Below are positions 1 through 8,493 of a DNA stretch of 51,673 nucleotides, piece by piece. A model generated the notes under the pieces. It was not told the DNA's origin and ran no database searches. It saw only the letters and a program-made list of their open reading frames with translations. This DNA comes from Streptomyces spiralis (GTDB lineage Bacteria; Actinomycetota; Actinomycetes; Streptomycetales; Streptomycetaceae), in contig NZ_BNBC01000018.1 of NCBI RefSeq assembly GCF_014654675.1, positions 114,524-166,196 on the forward strand, read 5' to 3'. The translations under genes were made by a program, and so were the position numbers. Each line of letters starts with the position of its first letter. The first letter of the stretch is position 1.

Positions 1-728
1 ATCGTGTAGTAGCCCCAGCCCGCCGGCAGGGTGCCCACCGTCGAGGCGTAGCGGGCGATCCACAGGGGGTTGTTGGCGGCGAAGCCGCCGTAGTTGCCGG
101 TGCACTGGGTCCACCAGCTGGTGGCCGTGTAGATGACGGCGTCGCGGCCGGTGCGGGCCTTGTAGGTGTTGAGGAAGTCGGCGATCCAGCTGACCATCGC
201 GCTGGCGGACTTGCCGTAGCAGGCGGCGCCGTAGGGGTTCCACTCGATGTCGAGGGCACCCGGCAGGGTCTTGCCGTCACGGGACCAGCCGCCGCCGTGG
301 TCCACGAAGTAGTTGGCCTGGGTGGCGCCGCTGGTGGTGTCCGGGGTCGCGAAGTGGTACGCGCCGCGGATCATGCCGACGTTGTAGGCGCCGTTGTACT
401 GCTGCGCGAAGTAGGCGTTCGTGTAGTACGTCCCTTCCGTCGCCTTCGTGTAGGCCCACCGCACGCCGCTGTTCCACAGGGTGGACCAGGCGACGTTGCC
501 CTGGTAGCTGGAGACGTCGACGCCTTCGGTCTGGGTGGCGTCGGCGCTGGTGGGCGTGCCGCTGCGGCCGTCGTGCGCCAGGACGCCCATACCCATGTAC
601 GCGGAGCCGCGGGCTGGGGTGGTGTCGGCCGAGGAGGGAACGGTGAAGAAGACCGAGAACGCTGCGAGCAGGACTCCCGCGACGGTGAGCCGCCGCGCGC
701 GGGCCGTTCCGGATCTGTGCACGGGCAT
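1..728 (-). CDS. GH25 family lysozyme (N-acetylmuramidase), secreted, 3' end cut by window
   Basis: Reading the minus strand from ATG at 728 gives a 242-codon open frame that runs off the window edge, so the C-terminus is missing. Residues 1-34 form a twin-Arg-rich start, a hydrophobic core and a small-residue cleavage region, i.e. an export signal. The mature part starts with the GH25 motif GVDVSSYQG (Asp71) and carries ALDIEWN (Asp160, Glu162), the acidic residues expected at the active site. GH25 enzymes cut the MurNAc-GlcNAc bond of peptidoglycan outside the cell. A GGAGG lies 7-8 nt before the ATG. It faces away from the MarR gene at 1009, leaving a shared upstream region of about 280 bp. 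Family assignment is firm; whether it acts on self or competitor walls cannot be told. Confidence 0.9.
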   Translation of the reverse strand, partial: MPVHRSGTARARRLTVAGVLLAAFSVFFTVPSSADTTPARGSAYMGMGVLAHDGRSGTPTSADATQTEGVDVSSYQGNVAWSTLWNSGVRWAYTKATEGTYYTNAYFAQQYNGAYNVGMIRGAYHFATPDTTSGATQANYFVDHGGGWSRDGKTLPGALDIEWNPYGAACYGKSASAMVSWIADFLNTYKARTGRDAVIYTATSWWTQCTGNYGGFAANNPLWIARYASTVGTLPAGWGYYT

Positions 729-968
729 GACGTGCCTCCGAAGGTCGGTGGTGCTCGGTGGGGGGAAACGGGGGCATGCCCACCGTTGCACAAGGGAAGA
801 GCGGGTCACGGTAGACCCGCCGGGGGCGTTGGTGTCGTGGGCATGCCATTCATTGCCTGGCATCGAAGCTACGCACGTAGATGCGCCCTGGGAAGAGGGA
901 CCGGGGGCTGCCGTTGGTCTACGCCTGCGAAATACTGACTCAGCTGCGGCGATGGCGGCGACGGGCAG

Positions 969-997
969 AAACTTTCAGGACCGGGAAAACTTTGAGG
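969..997. promoter_or_regulatory. Direct repeat AAACTTTNAGG ahead of MarR gene
   Basis: AAACTTTCAGG (969-979) and AAACTTTGAGG (987-997) differ at one base and are spaced 18 bp apart. They end 11 nt before the proposed GTG start at 1009. This is seen directly. That they serve as an operator or promoter element for the MarR gene is inference; MarR proteins more often bind inverted repeats. Confidence 0.35.
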
Positions 998-1008
998 CAG
1001 GGGCTGAC

Positions 1009-1512
1009 GTGCACGAAGACGCAAGAGGCGACGGGCGGGACCCCGCACCGGGCGATGCCTCGCCCACTGGTGTGGACCGCGAGTTCCTGGCCCTGGAGCG
1101 GGAACTGACGGTGTTGCTGCGGCGCGCCCGGGCCAGCCAGGGCGAGATGGCCCGCGAGGTCCACCCGGACCTGGAGTCCTCCGCGTACGGACTGCTGATC
1201 CGTCTGGAGGAGTGCGGCAGCCAGCGCGCCACGGAGCTCGCCGCCTACATCGGTGTCGGCAAGGCCACCATGTCCCGCCAGCTGCGCGCCCTGGAGGAGC
1301 TCGGCCTGGTCGCCCGTGAGCCCGATCCCGCGGACGGGCGGGCCTGGCTGGTGGCCCTCACCCAGGAGGGCCGGAGCCGCGTCGGCCGGGTGCGCGAGGC
1401 CCGCCGGGCGCGCTACGGCCGGCGGCTCGCCCACTGGGACCGCGGCGAGGTGGCGGAACTGGCTCGGCTGCTGCACGAGTTGAACGGCGTCATGGCCAAG
1501 CACGACAAGTAG
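1009..1512 (+). CDS. MarR family winged-helix transcriptional regulator
   Basis: The 167-residue product has the MarR layout: an N-terminal helix (EFLALERELTVLLRRAR), a winged-helix core with the recognition segment VGKATMSRQLRALEELGLV, the wing REPDPADGRAWLVALTQEG, and a C-terminal dimerisation helix ending in LARLLHELN. MarR proteins are homodimeric repressors that usually release DNA on binding small aromatic ligands or on oxidation. The open frame extends upstream to 535, but that part is low in complexity and antisense to the muramidase. GTG at 1009 is preferred because GGGG sits about 6 nt upstream and the length then matches the family. The target is unknown; the divergent GH25 gene or an unlinked gene are both possible. 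Confidence 0.85.
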   Translation: MHEDARGDGRDPAPGDASPTGVDREFLALERELTVLLRRARASQGEMAREVHPDLESSAYGLLIRLEECGSQRATELAAYIGVGKATMSRQLRALEELGLVAREPDPADGRAWLVALTQEGRSRVGRVREARRARYGRRLAHWDRGEVAELARLLHELNGVMAKHDK

Positions 1513-1573
1513 CCGGGCGGGCCTCGGCGCGCGCCGCGCCGGCGGCCTCTCCGCCCCGCCGCGCCTTCGCTCC

Positions 1574-2362
1574 TCACCGCTCCACGAACACCACCGTCGC
1601 GTCGTCGTGCGTCTTGCTCCGCCCGAGCCACGCCCGCTCCTGACGGTCCGCCGCCTCCAGGACCCGTACGCGGTCCACCAGCGCTTGCGCGCCCTCCTTG
1701 CGCACCAGGCGGAGGCACTGCGCCCAGTCGCCCTCGTGGAACTTCTCCACCCACCGCGAGGCGCCGTCCGTCAGCGCCGCCAGGGCGCGGACCTCGTCGG
1801 CCGGCACGGCACCCGTCACGGCCCGGTCCGCCACCGAGGGGTCCGCCGCCGCGGTGAAGAAGCCGCCCTCCTTGTTGCGCAGCGTGGTGTCGACGAGCGC
1901 GTCGGTGGCGAGCGCGGCCCGGGGCAGGCGGGCCAGCCGGTCGTCAAGGACGGGCACGACCGAGCCGTCCTCGGACTCCAGCAGGAGCACCGAGTCGGAC
2001 AGCACCAGGTACTCCACGGTCCCGGCCGACCAGCGGACGAGCACCACGGTTGCCTGGGGCGTGCGCGGGTGAGAAAGGTCACAAGTGATCGCGTGCGCCT
2101 CGGCGGTTCGCGCGATGGCCCGCGAGAGAATCTCCGTCAGCGTCAGATCTCGGCAGGAAACGGTCAGTTCGGTCAGAGCGCCGCCGAGTCGCGCGGTGAA
2201 CCAGGGCACCGAATGCAGACAGCCCGTCTCCGTCCTCGGCGGTGTCACACCGTCCAGGACGACAAGGCAGCCTCCCTGCCCGGAAGCGGGTACTCCGACG
2301 GTGGCGAAGTCCTCGTTCGGGCGGCCCGGACCGCCCGGCTCCGAAACAACCTCCATACGCAT
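1574..2362 (-). CDS. PP2C-like serine/threonine phosphatase domain protein
   Basis: The product (262 aa from ATG 2362) carries the metal-binding signature of the PP2C/PPM fold in order: RPNEDF near residue 15, LVVLDGV near 35, LTDGASR in the last third, and DDATVV at the C-terminus. All four acidic motifs are present, so a Mn/Mg-dependent phosphatase is plausible. It has no membrane segment and no PAS or GAF sensor. The start is uncertain: a TTG at 2410 extends the frame by 16 residues, a second ATG lies at 2356, and none has a strong ribosome site. It converges on the MarR gene with only 61 bp between stops. The substrate is unknown. Confidence 0.72.
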   Translation of the reverse strand: MRMEVVSEPGGPGRPNEDFATVGVPASGQGGCLVVLDGVTPPRTETGCLHSVPWFTARLGGALTELTVSCRDLTLTEILSRAIARTAEAHAITCDLSHPRTPQATVVLVRWSAGTVEYLVLSDSVLLLESEDGSVVPVLDDRLARLPRAALATDALVDTTLRNKEGGFFTAAADPSVADRAVTGAVPADEVRALAALTDGASRWVEKFHEGDWAQCLRLVRKEGAQALVDRVRVLEAADRQERAWLGRSKTHDDATVVFVER

Positions 2363-2764
2363 CCGGCCAGTCTGCACGAGGCCTTCACATGGTTCGCCAA
2401 AGATGGCCAATCACCTTGGAATTGATGCAGCAGCGCAGGTCAGGCGCCTGGTTTGGGAGGGAATGGAGGGCTCCGGGAAGGCGTGGCGGCGAATACTGCC
2501 AAAGCCTGCCGCCGACGTCCAACCGGCCCGCCGCACGCGTCCCGCTTACGCGCCACGGGAACTTGCCCGCCAACTCCCCTCCGATGTTCACTCCTTCGGG
2601 TGGCCGGTCGGACGATGCGGGCCCACTGCCCACCGGCACTGGGAGGGTCGGAGACCGACGCAGGTCCCCTGCTCGGGCGCAGCCGAGAGCCGGGGGAGGG
2701 TGTACGCACCAGTCGCACCAGGTGACGGCGCGCCACCCGGGCCCATGAGTACACGAGTACAGGA
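2363..2764. other. Intergenic region upstream of the conservon
   Basis: About 400 bp between divergent genes with no supportable coding region. It ends in a short exact direct repeat, GAGTAC-AC-GAGTAC (2747-2760), just before the cvnA start. I see no clear terminator or sigma-70 promoter. Confidence 0.5.
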
Positions 2765-5680
2765 ATGCGAGCACCGGTGCAGAAGAAGCGGCCTCGGCGC
2801 ACAGGCAAGCAGACGGCCACCGGGAGGAGCCCGGAGAAGACGCCCGGCACCACCTCCGCCACCAGCCGGCCCGCCGCCCCGGTGGGCAAGGGCCGCCCGA
2901 CCCACGTACGCAACCGCCTCATCGCCGCCGTCGCCGTGGTGGCCGCGGCCGTGGCCGGGGCGGGCGCCCCCTCCGTGATCGCCGCGTCCGGGCAGCTGAG
3001 CGACTCCCAGGACCTGGTCACGCTCGCCGGGCAGACCCAGGACGCCCTCGCCCTGGCCCAGGCGCTCGCCGACGAACGCGACGAGGTCACCTCCTACGTC
3101 GCGGCCGGCCGCCCGAAGACCAAGGCGCCCTCGGAGCAGCGCAGCACCCGCGTGGACCGCCAGGTCGAGGAGCTGCGCACCGCCACCGACACACCCGCCT
3201 GGCTGCGCCAGGACCTGGACGGCATCGCCGCCGTGCGGCGCTCGGCGCTCACCGGCCAGAGCAGCGCCCTCCAGGCCCACCAGGCGTACTCCGCCACCAT
3301 CGCCGAGCTGCACAAGCTCGCCGAACAGCTGGCCGAGCAGATGCCCCCGCGCGCGGGCTCCGGGGCGTACGCCCTCGCCGAGCTCGACACCGCCGTGCAG
3401 CAGTCCGCCGCCGCCCGCGGGCTGCTTCTCGCCGCCCTGAACGTGCCCAGCTCCACGCGGACCGTGATCAGCCCGGTCACCGGCCTGCCCACGACCACCA
3501 CCACCTCCTCCGAGGCCGACACCAAGCAGCGCGACGCGCTCACCGCCGCCGCCCAGCAGGCCCGGGTCCGCTCCGACGCGGCCCTCGCCGAGTTCCGCGA
3601 CACCGCCCCCGAGGCGGCCCGCAGCTCCTACGACTCCACCGTCACCGGCCCCGAGGTGAACTCCGCCGCGAGCTATCTGGCCAAGCTCACCGACCAGCCG
3701 ACGCTGTCCGACTCCGAGCTGGGCACCAGCACCAAGAAGGCGGACGCTGCCCTCACCGCCCGCGTCGACCTGATGCGCGGCGTGGAGGCGTCCCTCTACG
3801 ACCACCGCACCAAGGACCTGGCGAAGCTCCGCGACGACGACGTCACCGCGCTGGAGATCCGCATCGCCCTCCTGGGCGCCCTCCTGCTCGTCGCCATCGG
3901 CATCGCCACGGCCCTCGCCCGCACCCTCACCCGCCCGCTGGCCGTGCTCCGCCTGGGCTCGGCCCGGCTGGCCGGCGCCGAGGACGCGAGTGCCGAGGAG
4001 CCGATCAGGTTCACCGGGCGCAACGACGAGTTCGCCCAGGTCGTCCACCACGTCAACGCCCTGCACGCGCAGGCCGCCGCCCTCGCCGAACGGGTCGCCA
4101 CCCTCGAGGCCGACCGCAAGCACCTGATCGGCGGGCGCCAGAAGATGGCCGACGCCCGCGAGGAGCTGCGTGCCGAACTCGCCGTCGCGAACGCCCAGCT
4201 CCAGCGGATGCGCACCAGCATCGGCTCCACCTTCGTCAACCTGGCGCTGCGCACCCTCGGCCTGGTCGAGCGGCAGCTCGCCGTCATCGAGGGCCTGGAG
4301 GAGCGCGAGCAGGACCCGGACCGCCTGGCCACCCTCTTCAAGCTCGACCACTTCGCCACGGTCATGCGCCGGCACAGCGAGAACCTCCTGGTCCTGGCCG
4401 GCACCGAGCACGTCCAGCAGCACGCCGGTCCGGTCCCGCTGGTCGACGTCGTACGCGCCGCGGTCAGCGAGATCGAACGCTACGAGCGCGTCCGCATCGC
4501 CGCGCTGCCGCCGCACGCACACGTGGCCGGCTTCGCCGCCGACGACCTCTCCCACCTGCTGGCCGAGCTGATGGAGAACGCCACCTCGTTCTCGCCGCCC
4601 GACCAGCCGGTGGAGGTCTCCGGCTGGCTCCTGGAGAACGGCGAGATCATGCTCTCCGTCCAGGACGAGGGCATCGGCATGGCCGACGACCGGCTGGGCC
4701 GCCTCAACGACCGCCTCGCCGAGTTCGACCCGGAGGCCCCCTACGGCCAGGAGGGCGAGGCCGGCCTCGGCCTCGGCCTGTACGTGGTGGCCCGCCTCGC
4801 CCACCGGCACGGCGTCCGGGTACGGCTGCGCGAGCAGAAGCAGGGCGGCATCGCGGCGGTCGTCGTCGTACCCCAGCAGCTCCTGGCGGCGGCTCCCGCC
4901 TCCGCCGCGCCCGCGACGGGACCGGCCCACGGCGGCACCGGAAGCTTCTCCCTGCCCGGCGCGGACGCCGAGGTCAACTCCAACGTCCTGCACGCCCGCG
5001 CCAAGGACGGCGCCACCGACCCGCTGGTGGCCCTGGCGGAGCGGACGGTACGGCAGTCGGAGGCCGCGGAGGCCGCTGCCCGGACAGCGCCGGAGGCGAC
5101 GGCCGAGACGGCGCCGCAGTCCCCGGTCACCGAGACGACGCCGCAGTCCCCGGTCACCGAGACGCCACCGGAGTCCCCGGCCGAGACGACGATGACACTG
5201 CTGATCCCGTCCCCGGCGGCCGGGTGGGACGGCCGGCAGGCACACCCCGAGGCGGAGGCCGGCCCCGCGCAGGCACGGCCCGCGGCCGCCGACCGCGAGC
5301 CCGCCCCACAGGCGCCACCCGCACCCGACCACGAAGCCCGCACGGGTGGTGCGGTCGGCAGCGCCTTCGCGGCCGACGGCGAAACCGAGGCCGAACACAC
5401 CCGCGCCCCCGAAGAGCCCGTCACCGCCAAGGGGCTCCCCAAGCGCACCCCCAAGCTCACCACCCCCACCCACACCCCGCGCCAGCGCACCGGATCGGTG
5501 GACGCCGAGGCGCTCCGCCGCCGCCTGGGCGGCTTCCGCCAGGGCGCGCAGGCGGGCTACCGCGACGTCGAGGCGGAGATCGCGGACCGGACGGCGCAGC
5601 ACCAGCGACCGGCACCGGCCACGAGCCGTACACATGGCGAGGAAGCCACGGGGGGCACAGTCGAGGAGGCAAGCAGTTGA
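2765..5680 (+). CDS. cvnA: Nitrate/nitrite-sensing-domain sensor histidine kinase-like protein, conservon CvnA
   Basis: A 971-residue membrane protein and the first gene of a conservon. It has a basic N-terminus, a first membrane segment near residues 50-72, a large helical extracytoplasmic region of the NIT type (about 75-355), a second membrane segment (near 363-385) and a HAMP-like stretch. A HATPase follows, with N-box ELMENATSF near 600, DEGIGM near 640 and GLGLGLY near 667. The last 290 residues are Pro/Ala/Glu-rich and probably disordered. CvnA proteins form membrane complexes with CvnB-D that resemble eukaryotic G-protein-coupled receptors; true phosphotransfer is doubtful because the H-box is poorly conserved. 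ATG 2765 has AGGA too close; GTG 2777 is an alternative start. The stop overlaps the cvnB start. Confidence 0.9.
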   Translation: MRAPVQKKRPRRTGKQTATGRSPEKTPGTTSATSRPAAPVGKGRPTHVRNRLIAAVAVVAAAVAGAGAPSVIAASGQLSDSQDLVTLAGQTQDALALAQALADERDEVTSYVAAGRPKTKAPSEQRSTRVDRQVEELRTATDTPAWLRQDLDGIAAVRRSALTGQSSALQAHQAYSATIAELHKLAEQLAEQMPPRAGSGAYALAELDTAVQQSAAARGLLLAALNVPSSTRTVISPVTGLPTTTTTSSEADTKQRDALTAAAQQARVRSDAALAEFRDTAPEAARSSYDSTVTGPEVNSAASYLAKLTDQPTLSDSELGTSTKKADAALTARVDLMRGVEASLYDHRTKDLAKLRDDDVTALEIRIALLGALLLVAIGIATALARTLTRPLAVLRLGSARLAGAEDASAEEPIRFTGRNDEFAQVVHHVNALHAQAAALAERVATLEADRKHLIGGRQKMADAREELRAELAVANAQLQRMRTSIGSTFVNLALRTLGLVERQLAVIEGLEEREQDPDRLATLFKLDHFATVMRRHSENLLVLAGTEHVQQHAGPVPLVDVVRAAVSEIERYERVRIAALPPHAHVAGFAADDLSHLLAELMENATSFSPPDQPVEVSGWLLENGEIMLSVQDEGIGMADDRLGRLNDRLAEFDPEAPYGQEGEAGLGLGLYVVARLAHRHGVRVRLREQKQGGIAAVVVVPQQLLAAAPASAAPATGPAHGGTGSFSLPGADAEVNSNVLHARAKDGATDPLVALAERTVRQSEAAEAAARTAPEATAETAPQSPVTETTPQSPVTETPPESPAETTMTLLIPSPAAGWDGRQAHPEAEAGPAQARPAAADREPAPQAPPAPDHEARTGGAVGSAFAADGETEAEHTRAPEEPVTAKGLPKRTPKLTTPTHTPRQRTGSVDAEALRRRLGGFRQGAQAGYRDVEAEIADRTAQHQRPAPATSRTHGEEATGGTVEEASS
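5105..5185 (+). repeat. 27-bp tandem repeat, three copies, inside cvnA
   Basis: Three consecutive 27-nt units begin at 5105, 5132 and 5159. The first two differ at one base and the third is more diverged. They encode a 9-residue Thr/Glu/Pro/Ser unit (ETxPQSPVT) in the disordered CvnA tail. In-frame copy-number change here would alter only linker length. Confidence 0.8.
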
Positions 5681-6180
5681 CAGCGTCCACCACCTTCGGA
5701 CTGAGCAGTGAGGCCCGCAACCTGCACTGGCTGCTGACCAACCTCGTCGAGGAGGTGCCGGGCATCGAGTCGGTCGCCGTGGTCTCCTCCGACGGCCTGC
5801 TGCTCCTCTCCTCCGACCAGGGCCATATCGAGGAGGCCCGCCAGAGCCGTACGGCGGCCCGCAGCGGCCCGCGCGGCTCCGCCGCCGACCTCGCCACCAT
5901 CGTCTCCGGCATCGGCAGCCTCACCGTCGGAGCGGCCCGGCTGATGGAGTTCGGCGGCGTCAAACACACGATGGTCGCGATGGACGAGGGCAGCCTGTTC
6001 GTGATGTCGATCAGCGACGGCTCGCTGCTCGGCGTGCACGGCTCCGCCGAGTGCGACATGAGCGTGGTGGCGTACCACATGGCGCTGTTCGTGGGCCGCG
6101 CCGGACACGTCCTGACGCCCGAACTCCGCAGCGAGCTGCGGAAGTCACTGGAGTCCGAGTCGGCGGGGAGTGCCCGATGA
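5677..6180 (+). CDS. cvnB: Roadblock/LC7 domain protein, conservon CvnB
   Basis: A 167-residue cytoplasmic protein with the roadblock/LC7 fold pattern: helix NLHWLLTNLVEEVPGIE, strand AVVSSDGLLLL, then GSLTVGAARLMEFGGVKHTMVAM and a hydrophobic strand (LFVMSISDGSLLGV). In conservons CvnB is thought to regulate the CvnD GTPase, as MglB does for MglA. The TTG start at 5677 is chosen because GAGGAGG (5663-5669) lies 7 nt upstream and the family starts at this point. The TTGA overlap with the cvnA stop implies coupled translation, and the ATGA overlap with cvnC continues the pattern. Confidence 0.92.
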   Translation: MTASTTFGLSSEARNLHWLLTNLVEEVPGIESVAVVSSDGLLLLSSDQGHIEEARQSRTAARSGPRGSAADLATIVSGIGSLTVGAARLMEFGGVKHTMVAMDEGSLFVMSISDGSLLGVHGSAECDMSVVAYHMALFVGRAGHVLTPELRSELRKSLESESAGSAR

Positions 6181-6623
6181 GCAGTGCCATGAGCAGCCCG
6201 ATGAGCGGTAGGCCCAAACACCAGCTCCCGGTCCGCGGCGGGGACCGAAAACCCGCCCGCGTGCGCCCCTACTCGCTCACCGGCGGCCGTACCCGCTTCG
6301 GCCATGTCCTCCTCGTGGAGACGTTCGTCGGGAGCACGGCCGCGCTGGAAGCCCCCGAGGAGCGCAAAGAGCTGACGAATGGTTCCCTCAGCAGCCGGGT
6401 CATGCCGGAGATGCGGGCCATCGTCGAACTGTGCCGCCGCATGCGGACGGTGGCCGAGATCGCCGCGCTGCTGAAGATGCCGCTCGGCGTGGTCCGTGTG
6501 CTCCTGAGTGACCTGGCGGACCAGGGAAAGATCCGTGTGTACGGCACCGGAACCGGTCACGGCACCGGCCGTCCGGACCGCGCTCTGCTGGAAAGGGTGC
6601 TGAGTGGACTCCGTCGTCTTTGA
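6177..6623 (+). CDS. cvnC: DUF742 protein, conservon CvnC
   Basis: 148 residues. A polar N-terminus is followed by VRPYSLTGGRTR, the usual DUF742 opening (near residues 30-42), and a winged-helix-like half: MPEMRAIVELC, TVAEIAALLKMPLGVVRVLLSDLADQGKIRV. CvnC has no known enzymatic activity; the helix-turn-helix-like C-terminal half suggests protein or DNA contact. ATG 6177 overlaps the cvnB stop (ATGA), and its 3' end overlaps the GTG start of cvnD by 20 nt, so the set is translated as one unit. Confidence 0.92.
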   Translation: MSSAMSSPMSGRPKHQLPVRGGDRKPARVRPYSLTGGRTRFGHVLLVETFVGSTAALEAPEERKELTNGSLSSRVMPEMRAIVELCRRMRTVAEIAALLKMPLGVVRVLLSDLADQGKIRVYGTGTGHGTGRPDRALLERVLSGLRRL

Positions 6624-7215
6624 AGACACCGATGAGGACCTGAAGTCCTGGCAGACGGACCGCACCCGGGCCCCCATCGCCACCAAGATCGTGGTGGCCG
6701 GGGGATTCGGTGTCGGCAAGACCACGCTCGTCACGGCGGTCTCGGAGATAACGCCCCTGCAGACCGAGGCGCTGATGACCGAGGCCAGCGCGGAGACCGA
6801 CGACCTCACCGCCACGCCCGGCAAGCTGACCACCACCGTGGCCATGGACTTCGGCCGCATAACGCTCGACGACGACCTGGTGCTGTACCTGTTCGGCACG
6901 CCGGGCCAGCAGCGGTTCTGGTTCATGTGGGACGACCTGGTGCGCGGCGCGATCGGTGCCGTCGTCATGGCCGACACGCGTCGGTTGAAGGACTGCTTTC
7001 CGGTCCTCGACTACTTCGAGAGCTGCGGGCTGCCGTACGTCGTCGCGGTCAACCACTTCGACGGCAGCGAGCTGTTCGAACCGGCGGATGTGCGGGAGGC
7101 CTTGACGATACCCGCGCACATACCTGTCATGATCATGGACGCGAGGCGGCGGATCTCGGTCATCGAGACGCTGCTGTCCCTCGTCGGCCATGCGCTGGAC
7201 GAAACACCCGAGTAG
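6604..7215 (+). CDS. cvnD: Small Ras-like GTPase, conservon CvnD
   Basis: 203 residues with G-protein motifs in order: P-loop GGFGVGKTTL near residue 36, LFGTPGQQRFWF as the switch II/G3 region (the catalytic Gln position is kept as GQQ), and VNHFDG in place of NKxD (G4). The AMDFGRI strand precedes G3. This is the ATP/GTP-binding protein that completes the conservon and cycles between membrane-complex and free states. The GTG start at 6604 lies inside cvnC. The next gene begins 15 nt after its stop, so it is likely in the same transcript. Confidence 0.93.
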   Translation: MDSVVFEDTDEDLKSWQTDRTRAPIATKIVVAGGFGVGKTTLVTAVSEITPLQTEALMTEASAETDDLTATPGKLTTTVAMDFGRITLDDDLVLYLFGTPGQQRFWFMWDDLVRGAIGAVVMADTRRLKDCFPVLDYFESCGLPYVVAVNHFDGSELFEPADVREALTIPAHIPVMIMDARRRISVIETLLSLVGHALDETPE

Positions 7216-7230
7216 GAGAACAGCACCCGC

Positions 7231-8493
7231 ATGCGCAAGATACTCGTCGTGGGGGCCGGCCAGTCCGGTCTCCAGCTCGCCCTCGGCCTCCAGTCGCACG
7301 GGTACGAGGTCACCCTGATGTCCAACCGGACCGCGGACGAGATCCGTTCCGGCCGGGTCATGTCGACGCAGTGCATGTTCCACACGGCGCTCCAGCACGA
7401 GCGGGACCTGCAGCTGAACTTCTGGGAGTCCCAGGCCCCGAGGATCGAGGGACTCGGCGTCTCGGTCGCCGCCCCCGGCTCCTGGAGCGAGGGCCCCGCG
7501 GCACGCGCGATCGACTGGGTGGGCAGGCTCGACGGGTACGCGCAGTCGGTCGACCAGCGGGTGAAGATGGCCGGCTGGATGGAGACCTTCGCGCAGCGCG
7601 GCGGCCAGCTGGTCATCCACGGCGCGGCGGTCGGGGACCTCGACTACTTCTCCCGCGCCTACGACCTCGTCCTGGTCTCGGCGGGCAAGGGCGAGCTGGT
7701 GTCGATGTTCGAACGGGACCCGGAGCGGTCCCCGTACAGCGAGCCGCAGCGCGCGCTGGCGGTGGCGTACGTGCACGGCCTGGGCCCGCGCCCGGAGCAC
7801 CCGGAGTTCGACGCGGTCCGCTGCAACCTGGTCCCCGGCGTCGGCGAGCTGTTCATCATGCCGACGTACACCCTCTCCGGCCGCGCCGACATCCTGTTCT
7901 GGGAGGGCATCCCCGGCGGCCCGCTCGACGCGTTCCAGGGCGTGAAGGACCCGAACCAGCACCTGGCCCTGACCCTGGACCTGATGCGGACGTTCACGCC
8001 GTGGGAGTACGAGCGGGCCGCGAAGGCCGAGCTGACGGACGCCGGCGGCACCCTCGCCGGCCGGTACGCCCCGACCGTGCGCAAGCCGGTCGGCCGGCTG
8101 CCCGGCGGCGGCCTGGTGCTGGGCGTGGCCGATGTCGTGGTCGCCAACGACCCGATCACCGGCCAGGGCTCCAACTCGGCCTCCAAGTGCGCGGCGGCCT
8201 ACCTGGCCTCCATCCTCGAGCACGGCGACAAGCCGTTCGACGAGGAGTGGATGGGGCAGACGTTCGACCGGTACTGGAACACGGCCCAGCACGTGACCAA
8301 GTGGACGAACGCCATGCTGGCCCCGCCGCCGGAGCACATCCTCAACCTGATCGGCGCCGCCGGTCAGCTCCAGCCGGTCGCCGACCGCTTCGCCAACGCC
8401 TTCAACGACCCGGCCGACTTCGAGAACTTCTTCTACGAGCCGGCCAAGACCGAGGCCTACCTGGCCGAGGTCGCCGGGGGACCGGCCGCGTAG
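7231..8493 (+). CDS. Styrene/indole monooxygenase-family FAD-dependent oxygenase
   Basis: 420 residues. It starts with a Rossmann dinucleotide-binding motif, ILVVGAGQSGLQLALGL, followed by SNRTADEIRSGRV, typical of StyA-type monooxygenases. The later FAD contact GLVLGVADVVVANDPITGQGSN is close to the GDxxxxxDPxxGQG pattern and includes the usual GQGSNSASK segment. StyA enzymes epoxidise styrene or oxygenate indole using FADH2 from a separate reductase; no reductase (StyB) gene is in the window. It sits 15 nt after cvnD, where other conservons carry cytochrome P450 genes, so it may be the conservon's effector or output enzyme (inference). Its 3' end overlaps the convergent NlpC/P60 gene by 37 nt. 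Confidence 0.85.
   Translation: MRKILVVGAGQSGLQLALGLQSHGYEVTLMSNRTADEIRSGRVMSTQCMFHTALQHERDLQLNFWESQAPRIEGLGVSVAAPGSWSEGPAARAIDWVGRLDGYAQSVDQRVKMAGWMETFAQRGGQLVIHGAAVGDLDYFSRAYDLVLVSAGKGELVSMFERDPERSPYSEPQRALAVAYVHGLGPRPEHPEFDAVRCNLVPGVGELFIMPTYTLSGRADILFWEGIPGGPLDAFQGVKDPNQHLALTLDLMRTFTPWEYERAAKAELTDAGGTLAGRYAPTVRKPVGRLPGGGLVLGVADVVVANDPITGQGSNSASKCAAAYLASILEHGDKPFDEEWMGQTFDRYWNTAQHVTKWTNAMLAPPPEHILNLIGAAGQLQPVADRFANAFNDPADFENFFYEPAKTEAYLAEVAGGPAA

Noticed and set aside
2588..5635. 1015-codon minus-strand open frame opposite cvnA
   Set aside because: Gly/Arg/Val-rich antisense shadow of a GC-rich gene; no domain pattern and no ribosome site.
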